In this document: piece after piece, positions 11,004 through 21,705 of the stretch
Position numbering within the stretch: position 1 is the first letter of the stretch
How the letters are laid out: every line of letters starts with the position of its first letter
NCBI GenBank assembly: GCA_012861695.1
Contig: JAAOOA010000606.1
Coordinates: forward strand, 65,001 to 129,000
Origin: Trematomus loennbergii
Taxonomy: Eukaryota; Chordata; Actinopteri; Perciformes; Nototheniidae
Length of the DNA: 64,000 nucleotides
Direction: 5' to 3'
The notes under the pieces: generated by a model
The model's database searches: none
What the model was told of the DNA's origin: nothing
Seen by the model: only the letters and a program-made list of their open reading frames with translations
Made by a program: the position numbers and the translations under genes

Positions 11004-12809
11004 TCAGCCTGTCCCTCTCAGGAGCCAAGCCTGAAGAGGACGGCCCAGAGTGGGTAACGCCCCGATTGCACCTGCCTCTTGAGACATCGCCCCCCAGAAC
11101 TGGGGGATCGCCCAGGGCTGGCCCACCTTCATCTGTGTCATTTCTGAGTACCACGGAGCCCCGACGCGATCCGGTGCCACCAGAATGACTGCCAGACGTT
11201 CTCGCCTCACTCTCCCCAGGAGAGGGAGAATGAGACGCAGCGGTGGAAAGGCGTATAGCAGCTTTTTTGGCCATGGCTCGTGTGCAAACGCGTCGCTCAG
11301 GGCCATGGAAAACCACAGGGCACAGTGGCTGTTGCGCCGGCTGGCGAACAGGTCCACTTCCGCTCTCCCGAACTGGGCCCAGATCTGCTTCACCACCTCC
11401 GGGTGAAGCGTCCATTCGCCTGGCAGGGGGCCGCCCCTCGACATGAGGTCGGCCCCCCTGTTCTCCAGTCCCGGGATATGGAGGGCTCTCAGAGATAATA
11501 CCACCTCTGATGCCCATAACCACAGCCTCTCCGCTGTGGCCAACAAGGCGGCGGAGCGGACTCCGCCCTGCCTGTTGATATAAGCCACTGTGGTGCTGTT
11601 GTCGCTCCTGACCAATACATGTCTCCCTTGAATTAGGGGCATGAAATGCTGGAGGACTAACACTACCGCCCGTAGCTCTAGGAGGTTGCTGTGTCGTGTT
11701 TCTGTTAGAGACCAGCGCCCACCTATAGCCCTCTTCAGGCAGGTCCCTCCCCATCCTGTTCTGGATGCGTCCGTGAACACTGTGATGTAGGAGGTTACCC
11801 GCCCCAGTGGAGACCCCCTCCGGAGGCGCCCGGGAGACCCCCAGAACCGGAGGTTGCCCTCCACTGAGGGGGGGATGGTCACCAGCCGCCGTTTGTGCCT
11901 CTTGGGATCCAAACGCAGACTGGAAAACCACCTCTGCAGGCGGCGCATATGCAATAACCCCAACGGGACCACAACGTGAGCAGCCGCCATGAGACCCAGA
12001 GTCTGCATGACAGCTAAAGCTGTCACTGTTGCCCCCTGTTGCAGCCTGTGCACCGCCCTGAGAAGGGACGCACGCCTGTTCTCTGACAGGGTGGCACGCA
12101 GCGCGCCTGCATCGAGCCCCACTCCCAAATACAACGCCTGTTGGTGAGGTATGGGGGTGCTCTTTCTCCAATTGATCGCAAAGCCTAATTTGGTTAGGTG
12201 TGTGATCAATTGTGCTGTGCAACACATTGCCTGTTCCCGGGACCCAGCCATGACTATGAGGTCGTCTATGTAAAAGAAAACTCTCATGCCCTGGGCGCGC
12301 AGCGGTTGAAGCGCTGTGGCCACACATTTGCTGAATGTGCGTGGGGATAGGGAGTAGCCGAACGGGAGTCTGTTGTACTCGTAGGCTATCCCTTGAAAGG
12401 CAAAACGCAGATATTTCCTGTGCTCTGGCACAATCTCCACATGAAAATATGCGTCTTTCAGGTCGATGGTGGTGAACCAATCGCCCGGCTGCACTAGCCC
12501 CATTAACTGTTTGATAGTTAACATGCGAAATTTCCTGCGGCAAATGTGAAGATTCAGGCTGCGCAAATCTAGAATAGGTCTGAATTCCCCTGTCTTCTTG
12601 GAAACCAGGAAGTACATGGAATAAAAACCCCTTTCTTTTTGCTGAGGATGCACCACAGACACTGCCTGTTTCTGCACCAAAGCCTGAATCTCTGTTGAGA
12701 GGAAACCCATCTCCTCTTGGGATGATAAAATTACCTCTCGCATGCCTCTGAATGGAGGTGGGACGCTGCAAAACTGGAGTGAATAACCCCGTTTCAGCGT
12801 CCTGTCCAT
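11004..12809 (-). CDS. DIRS reverse transcriptase-RNase H polyprotein
   Basis: This 601-codon frame is intact. Residues about 60-300 are the reverse transcriptase: ILDLRSLN near 79, IDLKDAYFH with acidic residues near 115 and 119, LPFGYSLSP near 148, and the active-site box YIDD at 180-183. Residues about 340-460 are the RNase H, with FTDAS (D347), LELRA (E378), RSDNST (D403) and RGADLMSR (D454). The following 140 residues start with the block AEVDLFAS, which I recall as common after RNase H in DIRS polymerases, where some members carry a methyltransferase-like domain; no clear methylase motif is seen here. The frame has no stop for at least 100 bases upstream of 12809 and reads GEWKLSCVLSEW, so the natural start is probably further upstream or reached by frameshift from gag. 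A longer overlapping frame at 13044-10915 is a shadow. Confidence 0.92.
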   Translation of the reverse strand: MDRTLKRGYSLQFCSVPPPFRGMREVILSSQEEMGFLSTEIQALVQKQAVSVVHPQQKERGFYSMYFLVSKKTGEFRPILDLRSLNLHICRRKFRMLTIKQLMGLVQPGDWFTTIDLKDAYFHVEIVPEHRKYLRFAFQGIAYEYNRLPFGYSLSPRTFSKCVATALQPLRAQGMRVFFYIDDLIVMAGSREQAMCCTAQLITHLTKLGFAINWRKSTPIPHQQALYLGVGLDAGALRATLSENRRASLLRAVHRLQQGATVTALAVMQTLGLMAAAHVVVPLGLLHMRRLQRWFSSLRLDPKRHKRRLVTIPPSVEGNLRFWGSPGRLRRGSPLGRVTSYITVFTDASRTGWGGTCLKRAIGGRWSLTETRHSNLLELRAVVLVLQHFMPLIQGRHVLVRSDNSTTVAYINRQGGVRSAALLATAERLWLWASEVVLSLRALHIPGLENRGADLMSRGGPLPGEWTLHPEVVKQIWAQFGRAEVDLFASRRNSHCALWFSMALSDAFAHEPWPKKLLYAFPPLRLILPLLGRVRRERLAVILVAPDRVGAPWYSEMTQMKVGQPWAIPQFWGAMSQEAGAIGALPTLGRPLQAWLLRGTG

Positions 12810-13507
12810 CCACTCTGACAGTACACAGCTGAGTTTCCATTCCCCATAATATTGAGTTAATGGACAAGCCCTTAGCTGTGGGGCCGCAGCTATAAAGCTG
12901 TGATACTCTCTGGTGACCCGTTCCGCCGCAAAATCCCCCGTGAAAGGAAGATTTGCCCATGGAGGGTCGACACAGAAAGGGCCGATTTTTTATTGAGGTC
13001 CCTGAACACACCGTCGCGCGCTCTTGTGTGAGCGCGCGCTCCACCCTAACGCTGTTCTCATTACCATGGTAACCAGCATTAACCGGAGTTTTTGTTGACG
13101 TATGTGTTCACCTGAGGTCCCTGAACACACCATGGGCTCTTGAGAGAGCGCGAGCTCCGCCATAATGCAGCTCTTACCACTACGGTAAACTGTATTATTA
13201 GGAGCCTTTATTCTAGGCGTAGTGTGTTCCCTAACCATAATGCGCCGACTAGCAAGTCCCTGCACCCGCATAGCGCTACTATAGCACTTCCTGCGGTTTA
13301 TCTCTCTCATCTGCGCATGCCCACTAGCTATCTCCTTTACAGGAGAAATAACCGGGGTAGCGAGTGGGGAATATGTACAGTCAACAATGTGTGTGAGTGC
13401 AGGATTGTGAAAACACATGACACTCAGACTTGGATACAGATCACCTTTTTCTTTATTAGTTTTCCTAATACAAGGGACCTGGGCATTGAACAGGGAGGAG
13501 GTGGGAT

Positions 13508-15988
13508 TCACCCTAGCGTCCTGGGTGGAGAGACCCGATGAGACGCTTCCTCCCTCCGCCAGTCAGCTGCGTTTTGGCGGAGCTCCCCACCCGGCGGTTC
13601 TCTGCTGCTGCTGAGACTGCCGTGGCCGGGCAGCCCGCCCCGTGAGTGCCGGTACGCTGGCCCCACGGGGCTGGTTGAAGAAGCGGAGGGTGCTACCGGC
13701 ACGGGACTTTCGTACCGGCGTCTCTCCCTCCGTCTCACCGTTGCACTGCGCTCCGCCGCCCGCGGAGGACGCTGTGACACCTGGGGAGAAGCTAGCGGCA
13801 ACATGCGGCTAAGCTGCAGCCTCTCTTCCTCCAGACGGCTGAAACGCTGGGTGACCGAGGCTATAGACCCAAAGAGCCCTTCCGTGGAAACGGGGGCTCC
13901 AAGGAGATCTGCTCGGTCCTTTTTGGGCAGCGCGGTGAGTCCCAGCCACACATGACGAGACGCCACTGTGGCTAAGGACATCACTCGCCCGGCTGCGGTG
14001 GCCACTCCATGGATCAGATTATTCATCTGACCCAGTGGCGTCGCCTGGCCTGGGCATCCGGGGCTTTAGCCCCGAATGTTTTTTCTGTAGCCCCGGACAA
14101 TTCTCCCTCAATAATATAATACATTAACCGTGCTTTACGTGAACCTCATCATGACACAAGAGAGGACGGCAGCACTGTAATTTCCTGTGTTCAGTGAATG
14201 CAACAGAGGCATGACACCAGACCAATCAGAGAGTTGCATGGAAATAAACGTGTGCTTGTGTCATTCAAGCTCGGCTCTGTGTGTGTGTGTGTGGCAATAG
14301 CGCATTTAGTGTGATAGAGGGGGAGAGAGGGAGAGAGGGGCCGGTGTCAGCATGGACCGTGTTGTTAGCATCTGGTTAGCTAGCTGCACTAACGGACATA
14401 AGGAGCTGTTTGTTCCACAAGAAGCTGGAGTAGAGTCCTCTCCTCTCAGACTGAGAGACTCAGGTGAGCTAAAGGACTCTCTGAGTGTTTAGATAGTTAA
14501 CTTTAGTAAGTTATCTCAGTGGGTCTCAAACGATTTGGTCACAAATTATTCAAAAGATTATTTCCGCGGTACACCTTCATATGATCATTATAGTTATTAA
14601 AAAAAAGATAAATGAAAAACAGTTATGAAATACTATATGGCAGTAAAAAAAGAATACAGTTTAAAAGGGGAGTGATTAGTAAAATATCCATAAAGAAAAA
14701 GTACATCTGTTTACAGTTCTGCTTCATATGGGTGTTGAGAGAGGTATCCATAGATCTCTTCAATTTGCTCTCAAAGTGCACCAGATTGATGCATTTAACT
14801 TCAATATTTAAAAAAAAATCTTCCCGGGGGAGCATCCCCGGACCCCCTAGAGGAGGTGAGCCACCCACTCATAAAAAAATACCACTTTACCCCTGCCTAT
14901 ATGCCGTGAGCTGATTATCGAGCCTTCATTGTAACAGTCGCGGGTGTACTGTGTGTGTGCGTGTGGGGAGTGTTGCAGTAAAAAATGCCACTGTAGTGCC
15001 GCCGCCACTGTGGGCTAAGCCCCGAATGTTTTCAGGTCCAGGCGACGCCCCTGATCTGACCTATGCAGCGGTCCGGATAATCCTCCCCGTCCTGAGACGG
15101 GAGAGCGGGGGTCTGCTCGAGGAGTAATCCAGGAGACGCCCAACACACCCAGATTATTCGCCGCAGCCGCCATCTGTGAACCGAGCCTGAATATTTTATC
15201 CAAATATTCTAAGGCTTCCCGGTCCCCGGCAGCGGGGGCAGAGGTTTCTTCCCCTCCGCCCAACCAGCTGATCGTGGCAACAGATGGGCCGCCAGGCTCT
15301 CGTCGAGGGGGGGCACGCCAGCACACACCGTGTCTGATCGGCCCTGCACCCTGATAATGCCCGACATGGATGCTATGGCGGCCTTCGTCCTCAATGGACG
15401 CCGCCATGTCGCCTCCACACACTGCCAGATGTCTGGCAACGGGGGCGAGACGAAAGCCGGCTGCGCCGGAAGCACCGGGCCGTAAAACCCCTGCCTAAGG
15501 CGGCTTACAGGCCTCGGTGGCAGCGGTGGGGGGAGCGGTAAGCCTACACGCTCCGCTGCCTGGGTCATCACCGCTGGGAAGTCCAGTCGCGCAGACCTGA
15601 GTGCTGGGCCCTCCTGGCTGTCGGACCCGGGGGTGTCGGACAAGGAGATGTCGTCATCCTCCGTGAAGTCGACCACGCGGTCCCTCGGAAGGACGAACTC
15701 AAACGGCACGTCCTCCAGGTCGTCCATTTCCACCACCTCGAGGTCCACATCCTCTTCCTCTCCGTGCACCTGCGGGCCGAACTTCCTCGAGAAGTACTCC
15801 GCACGATGCCGGCGGTTTAGCATCGGGATCGAGCAGCAGGAAACACAGGCCGATGTCTGGCCTGCTCCCTGCTCAGCGTGATCCTGTCCCAGGCACTGAA
15901 AACATTGGCGATGCGGGTCTGCTCCCGCAATCAGTCCAGGGCACGACGGGCAACTGCGATGCTCCAGGAGTGGCTCCATTTTCAACAA
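13508..15988 (-). pseudogene. DIRS gag, split by a hAT insertion and frameshifted
   Basis: The N-terminal piece (15988-15209) begins with a cysteine/histidine-rich region: Cys13, Cys16, His26, Cys29, Cys32, His37, Cys48, Cys51 and Cys52, a likely zinc-binding module, then a long acidic stretch. The frame then shifts (continuing in the frame of 15422-15015, with YLDKIFRLGSQMAAAANNLG). The sequence is interrupted by the hAT element at 14033-15053 and resumes at 14026-13508 with MNNLIHGVATAAG and a basic, Arg-rich tail. With insertion and target duplication disregarded, the gag frame on the two sides agrees, which shows the insertion landed in a once continuous gene. The product would be the structural protein packaging element RNA. 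Confidence 0.8.
14033..15053. mobile_element. Non-autonomous hAT element nested in DIRS gag, 1.02 kb
   Basis: The ends are imperfect inverted repeats, CAGTGGCGTCGCCTGG at the left and the complement of CAGGGGCGTCGCCTGG at the right. They carry the CAG-GGCG terminus usual for hAT. An exact 8-bp target duplication, ATCTGACC, flanks it (14025-14032 and 15054-15061). Sub-terminal copies of GCCCCGAATGTTTT occur near both ends. No transposase is encoded. It is the youngest layer in a nest of hAT within DIRS within the duplicated unit. Confidence 0.95.
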
Positions 15989-16050
15989 TATCTCTCTCTA
16001 CTTCCTTTCTCCCACTTGTACGTCTCGGACTCAGTGCTAGGTTACCACCT

Positions 16051-16240
16051 CCGCTCGCTGAAGAGTAAAGGATAGTGGTCAGGAGGCGAGGCCTCCTTTT
16101 ATACGGAAGTGAGATGCGCACGCATTCAGGTAAGCCCGCCCCGGGGCCGGCTACGTCTATAGAAATCTCAGTAGGTGAATGCTTGCATGATAAGGTAGTA
16201 CCCATAGAGTCCAGTAGAGGGCGGAGCCTGTGAGAGATAT
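16051..16240. repeat. DIRS right inverted terminal repeat
   Basis: It is the reverse complement of about 9132-9314, including the GGAGGCCTCGCC and TTTATACGG blocks. The outer end GAGAGATAT abuts the shared AAC at 16241-16243. Because the element is read on the minus strand, this is the upstream end, and TTTTATACGG near 16097 would serve as its promoter TATA box. Confidence 0.9.
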
Positions 16241-16243
16241 AAC

Positions 16244-17480
16244 ACAGGGATTTGTACCCTTTGCAGACCTTTGACATGCACTAAAACCTATTGAACTACA
16301 GGAGAGGAAAGAGCTTAGTTTGATTATAATGTTCTTGTTTATTATGCCTTCATTACATGTCTTGTTTCCAACAGGTAGACATCAATCAAATATCCACATT
16401 TAGGAGATTATTTAACTGTGTTTTGATTTGACCCCAATTCATCAAAAGTTATCATTACACAATGCCATATTTAGACTATTTCAGAAAACTTAATGTGAGT
16501 AATGTCCTTTTTCACCTGTAGAAATCAAAGTGTACCTCAACCTATTTATATAGTCTGATTATATGTTTTATAATCTGTGGGATAGAGTAGAAACAGATCA
16601 GGTATTTCATATTTGTCCTTTTTTATTTTATTTAGCTCTATTTATTTGTAATGTTTTATTTTGTTCACTGCGCTGTGTGTCTTTGAATATTTGTAATTAA
16701 TATAATAGAACATACAATTAATTGTGAAGGTAAAACGTTTTAAAATAAGATATTTAACTCTTTAAAATTAACCCGAAACAGAACCCGGCGGCTTTAGGAC
16801 CCGGATGCGACGCGTGACGTAGCACAACTACAGGAGGACCTGCACGTTTCTGGTAGGTGTGTGTTAGCATGTGTAGCTTTAGCCTTAGTTTCTCACGTAA
16901 ATGCATGATTTTAAACACCAAAAAGAAGAAAAGAGACTTTAAGCTTCTCCCCTGAAGGCTCCTCTGACCCGCTGTCACTGACATGTTGTGTTGTGTTCCA
17001 CATTGTTCTTTAAAAGTTAAAAATGCCTGTTAGCCGCTGATGCTAGCCGTTAGCACTGAGTGTACTGACAGCTGCAGGTGAAGCTGATTAAAGGTGGAAC
17101 ATGGAGACGGTTTGAAGGTGAATGTTGTTAAGGTGGAAGAGGTGGAAGTTACCAAGTAGATTTAAGGGCTTTATCATCATACAGTATGCACAGCAGCTGC
17201 AGTGTTGATATGCAATGCACATCTGAAGCTCCTCCAACAATGCAATATGAATATATATAGGACATAAAACAATACATTAAAATAGTGCATGAAGAAACAG
17301 AGTAAAATAGTTCAGACTAGTGTACAAGTAATGCAGATGAAGTAAACTATATACATGTAGGCCTACAAATACATATACAATAAGCTAAATAATGCAGATG
17401 CAATGTTGTAAGTGACCAAGTAAATGCAGGTATACATTTACTCAAGTATTCAATTTAAAAAGCCTTTTCTGGTTAGTGAT
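16244..17480. other. Right flank of the DIRS element, then stretch without a gene
   Basis: The first 187 bases match 50354-50536 of unit 2. Beyond 16430 the units differ. Around 16790-16870 lies a CpG-containing patch with GCGTGACGTAG and a possible donor CTG/GTAGGTG, which looks like a promoter and untranslated first exon on the plus strand, but no coding exon follows that I can identify. The rest is AT-rich. Confidence 0.4.
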
Positions 17481-17489
17481 CTTCTGTAG

Positions 17490-18245
17490 AATTTGTCCAT
17501 GTTACTTATCAGACGCTTTTATCCAAAGCGACTTACATACTCAACACTGTGGACAATCCCCACAGGAGCAATTTGGGGTGAAGTGTCTCAGGGACACAAC
17601 GACATGCTGACTGCAGTGGGGTTTGAACCTGTGACCCCCTGATCAGAACACCTACGCACAACCAACTGCGCCACACGCCTCCATGTATCTGCTGCTTCAT
17701 ACGTCTGCTTTGGGAAGGGAAGATAATACCATTTACTTCCCTGTATTTATCTGAGACATAATAATAATAATAATAATAATAAATGGAATTTATAAAGCGC
17801 CTTTCACGGGACGCTGTACATGGTGGACAGACAAAACAAAACAGACAATGAGGAGCGAACAAAACAAGAACAAAATAAAATAAAGAAGCCAGGGGACCAG
17901 GAAAGGACTAGGGTCCGAAGGCCAGGGTGAACAGGTGCGTTTTTAGTGAGGATTTGAAGATGTCCAGTGAGGCAGCGTTCCGGATCTCAGGAGGAAGTGC
18001 ATTCCAGAGGGTGGGGGCCGCAACACTGAACGCCCTGTCACCCACAGTACGAAGGCGAGAGCGGGGGATGGAGAGCAGACTCTGAGAAGGGGTGCAACAT
18101 GTATCTCCCCCCCACCAGAGGCATGGACACTGGACCCAGCCAGTACAGGGAGTAGTGAACTACATTGTGCCAAAGGAGCAGTGGTTGGAGGACATAACAA
18201 CATGTATCTCCCCCCCAGAGGCATGGACACTGGACACTTATTCAT
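17490..18245. repeat. Two teleost interspersed repeats
   Basis: At 17510-17690 the block GACGCTTTTATCCAAAGCGA and the downstream GGGTTTGAACCTGTGACCCC have the look of a common fish short interspersed repeat; the latter resembles a tRNA-type B box. At 17758-18245 a TAA-rich junction and TGGAATTTATAAAGCGCCTT start a second repeat, which contains CGTTCCGGATCTCAGGAGG and ends near a duplicated CATGTATCTCCCCCCCA block (18099 and 18201). Family names are not certain and neither codes for protein. Confidence 0.6.
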
Positions 18246-19904
18246 GGATATAGTTCCGTGTATAGTTTGATATTTATTTATATATATGATATGTATATAT
18301 TTGATGAAGTTTATGATAATGTTTCTTTGATGTTAAAACTCATTTAGAGTGTTATTTTGTTATACTGCACCTTACTTACTTTGAAGGGTTGTTTTACATG
18401 TTATTAAGTTGAAGTACTTTCAAATAAAGCTGTGGTTCTATCAAGTACGTGACTGTCCAATAATTGAGTGGAGTGCTATGTTTAGAATTTCTATATGTTT
18501 TCTCTTTGTTAAAAGACAGACATTATAACACCAATAGCTTCTTAGTTCATATTACATGTCATGGTTACATTTCATTATTATCCACAGCACACAAACCATG
18601 AGCTTCAATACAGGTCCATATTGGTTACTTCAAAACTATCCCTGATAAAGACAAGAATAAGAATTGTTTGTAATAAACTTGAAAGAAGTAGATACGTTTT
18701 ACTTCATGTTTATTAGAAATATATAATATTGAATAGAAATGTGTTAATAGTTAACTGCATAACACAAGTGTTATTAGTCAACAAACGCATACTTTGTTGG
18801 TCTTTATTAAAGTACTTCTGTATATAAATACTTGTACATGCTACAGAAGGGAAACAGGGAGCCAGAGAATCTCCTCTTCTTCTCTCCTCTGCTTCATGAT
18901 CTCACTGCATCCTCACAAGTCACAACATGATGTGAAACAATGAAACCTTTACACCAAAAAACCCTTAAATAGTCTTGAGATCAAGTCACACATTGAGGAG
19001 ATGTTCCTTCATAGATACAGCTGTAAATATCAGCAGAAAGGTTACTGAGGAAAACACAGACTCTCCACACCGCGAGTGTTTCAGGTGAGAGTCACTTTTT
19101 AAAAACACAAGGTCAAATCAATCAGATCTTCTGCACTTTAAAGGGTTCTGCTGATGTTCAGGTGTATGTAACATTGCTCTGTAACACTCAACACACGATC
19201 ACATGATGTATGTAGAAGGTTCTTTTCAATGAGGAGTAAAACATAGAAGGAACACAATCTGAAGTTGTGTAATTGATACGGTTTTTACTCAGTCCTCACA
19301 CACCACCTCGAGGTACCGACAAACTCCCTTCTTTCTATACTACCTCCATTCATCAATTTACACCATTTAACTTTCCCCTGTTAGTTTCTCCCTTTAGACT
19401 TTGATCACAGACCTTAATGAACACACCTCTGAAACCTTGGGATTCAATACCCGTAAAGCACTGCTGCCGTATTTCAGATCAATCGATCACGGCGACCTCC
19501 AATATGACCCAGAATTCAGCAACAGAGTTACCTAGGTGCGACTTACCCGCTGTTCTCTCTGGGAGACTGCAGACTCCGTCAGGGATCGATCCTCAGCCAA
19601 GGAGACAGGACGCTGGAATCAGTCTGGACTCAGGACTCAAGCTATGTGGGAACAGGTTACATTTCCGTCTCATTTGTCACTTATCCAGCAATAATCAGAA
19701 GGGCTACGTGAACTTTAGTTTCCTCTCACAAGTGTGAACAGGTCGTTTTAGGAATGAGCTGCTAACTCAATAAAGTAAACCCTCTGGAGAGCTGAGATGA
19801 AGGCTGTTGTGTTTCTTAAAGCATTTTCAAGAATCAACAATCATTGACCTTTTGATTCATCTGTCCAACTTATAACTGAACTGATAAGGAGAGATGAATC
19901 ACCC
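18246..19904. other. 3' flank of NLR copy 1, no gene seen
   Basis: The part at 18880-19075 matches 42905-43085 in unit 2, in the same orientation, with the block GATGTTCCTTCATAGATACA. The part from 19750 matches unit 2 from 52395. A plus-strand frame at 19417-19737 (106 codons) has no counterpart in unit 2 and no domain, so I do not call it. Confidence 0.5.
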
Positions 19905-20143
19905 AATGAAAGACTCTCTGGGGACACAGCCTTCAGAATAAAAGACTCTCTGAGGACACAGCCTTCAGAATAAAAGACTCTCTGAGGACACAGCCTTCAG
20001 AATAAAAGACTCTCTGGGGACACAGCCTTCAGAATAAAAGCCTCTCTGGGGACACAGCCTTCAGAATAAAAGACTCTCTGAGGACACAGCCTTCAGAATA
20101 AAAGCCTCTCTGAGGACACAGCCTTCAGAATAAAAGACTCTCT
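19905..20143. repeat. 32-bp tandem repeat, about 7 copies
   Basis: The unit contains AAAGACTCTCTG, a GGGGACA or AGGACA variant, and CAGCCTTCAGAAT. Unit 2 keeps only a single partial unit (near 52549-52560), so the array was expanded in unit 1 or lost in unit 2. It lies 90-330 bases beyond the stop codon of the NLR B30.2 exon and would be in its 3' untranslated region. Confidence 0.93.
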
Positions 20144-20232
20144 GATAAAAACACTTCTGACAGTAAAGACACAATCAGTGAGCCAGGTTTAAAACAGCAA
20201 CCCTTAAACCCAGGACAGGAAGTGGTCTCCTC

Positions 20233-20782
20233 CTACAGAGGACACAGAGACACTGAGGAGTCATCTGACCAGAGCCCAAACCTAAACCCAGCATAGAGAG
20301 GTTCAGTGAATGTGGTTCTGATGGTGTGGAGGTGGGTCAGTGTGTCACAGGAGACTCTGTAGAAGGAGAGAGAGCAGCAGGATGATCCAGATACACTGCT
20401 ACTCTACGAGAGGAGGAGGAGGAGGAGGAGGAGGAGGAGGAGGAGGAGCGTGTTCCTCTCTTATTGTGCATGACAGAGTAACCATCATCAGTGCACTCCA
20501 GACTCCAGGACTGATTATTCCCTCCAAACAAACAGTCCCCTCTGAATCCTTTCCTGCTGATTCCTCTGTAAGTCACTGCTATATTAACCCATCCTCTCCA
20601 CTCGACCTCCCAGTAACAGCGACCAGTCAGAGCTTCTCTGCACATCAGCTGAGACCAGAAGCCAAACCTCTCTGGATGATCAGGATATGGCTCCTCTCTC
20701 CCCCATGTCACCTTCCTGTTGTCCTCAGACAGTGTGAGGAGTCTCCATGCTGTGTTTGAGTCCAGGGTGAGTCCACAGGAAT
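20233..20782 (-). pseudogene. B30.2 (PRY-SPRY) exon of NLR copy 1
   Basis: The exon starts after acceptor CTCCTCAG with DSCGLTLDSNTA, the PRY start, and has LSEDNRKVTW, GRCYWEVEW and NQSWSLECTDDGYSV of SPRY. A serine run of about 13-14 residues, coded by the trinucleotide repeat at 20410-20448, sits before RRVAVYLDH. One base is missing near 20374-20376 relative to unit 2, so the frame ends early at 20337. In the other frame the normal family ending continues to a stop at 20233-20235. In this family the domain is the C-terminal ligand-facing module. Confidence 0.88.
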
Positions 20783-21033
20783 CTGAGGAGAGACACAGAC
20801 AGCAGTTTATCACCAGACTCACCTGAAGGCTTTCCTCTCTGTTAGTGATCTTTCTATAACAGCGCTCTATAAGAGTCATGTATTATTATTATAAAGTTTA
20901 AAGGTGATGCAGCTAGTTCAGCAGGTTCTGACCCAGTTGCTGAAAGACTCCAGCTGCACATGTTCAAGTGACATGCTTCAATCACTTTGAGCACACCATC
21001 ACTAGAGACCTGATCTAAGGGGTAACACTCTGA

Positions 21034-21145
<112 letters not shown>

Positions 21146-21169
21146 AATACCATAAATAAAATGTTACCT

Positions 21170-21705
21170 CTCATTTATGGATTATTGTGGATAGAGTTGC
21201 TGCGGGGGATTGAGACGCACAGGCTGCAGTGGAGACGCAGCGCACAGCTGATTGACAGCTGGAACACAAACCACCAGATAGGTCTCCTGTCCCCGGTACA
21301 AACACACTGACACACTGACCGAGGAAGGTTATGTGTATTTTGTCATTAACTTTTTTCGGACCACTTATTTATTTATTTTGGTGACGATCCGACCTCCATG
21401 CTGCTACTCTGGTTCAAACTGCATCCACCAAACAATGTGATTTATCTCCACCTCCCCAAAAGAACCAAAATCTGACTCGGTGTTAAATGTATTTTTTAGC
21501 TGTTCTGTCCTCATTCCCTGCGATCTTCTTCTGCAGTCAGTCAGAATGAATATTAATACGGGGCGTTTCTTTGACTATTTATAGGCAAATATGGGCGTTA
21601 CGTGACGCCCGCAAAAGCTGCGCCGATTTATAAAGGGAAACCGGCGTAGGACGTGCCGCACGCAAGGCTTTATAAATGAGGCCCCTGGACCCACCTGAAG
21701 GCTTT
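21170..21705. repeat. Second copy of the GAGGCCCC-terminated repeat
   Basis: It matches 54950-55375 closely and 260-983 more loosely, and ends at the same TTATAAATGAGGCCCC terminus. It lacks the left third and has internal deletions. It lies in the last intron of NLR copy 1. No coding potential. Confidence 0.7.

Larger units (their letters stand above)
9097..16240 (-). mobile_element. DIRS-type tyrosine-recombinase retrotransposon, 7.1 kb
   Basis: The element is read on the minus strand as gag, then reverse transcriptase/RNase H, then tyrosine recombinase. It has inverted terminal repeats of about 190-215 bp and, next to the left one, an internal region complementary to both outer ends. This layout is diagnostic of DIRS elements, which replicate through a circle and integrate by recombinase rather than integrase. 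Unit 2 carries the empty site at 50351-50353, so the ends are exact. AAC borders the element on both sides (9094-9096, 16241-16243) and occurs once in the empty site. The copy is defective: recombinase and gag frames are broken and a hAT element sits in gag. The insertion is later than the unit 1/unit 2 split, or was absent from the copied unit. Confidence 0.96.

Noticed and set aside
10915..13044. 709-codon minus-strand frame longer than the polymerase frame
   Set aside because: It overlaps the reverse transcriptase in another frame, has no domain motifs and is rich in Gly, Arg and Pro as expected of a shadow frame in GC-rich DNA.
17600..17690. Possible tRNA gene with GGGTTTGAACC
   Set aside because: Only a B-box-like segment is present. 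No cloverleaf could be folded by eye, and the sequence belongs to an interspersed repeat.
19417..19737. 106-codon plus-strand frame downstream of the NLR gene
   Set aside because: No counterpart in unit 2, no domain, no splice signals.
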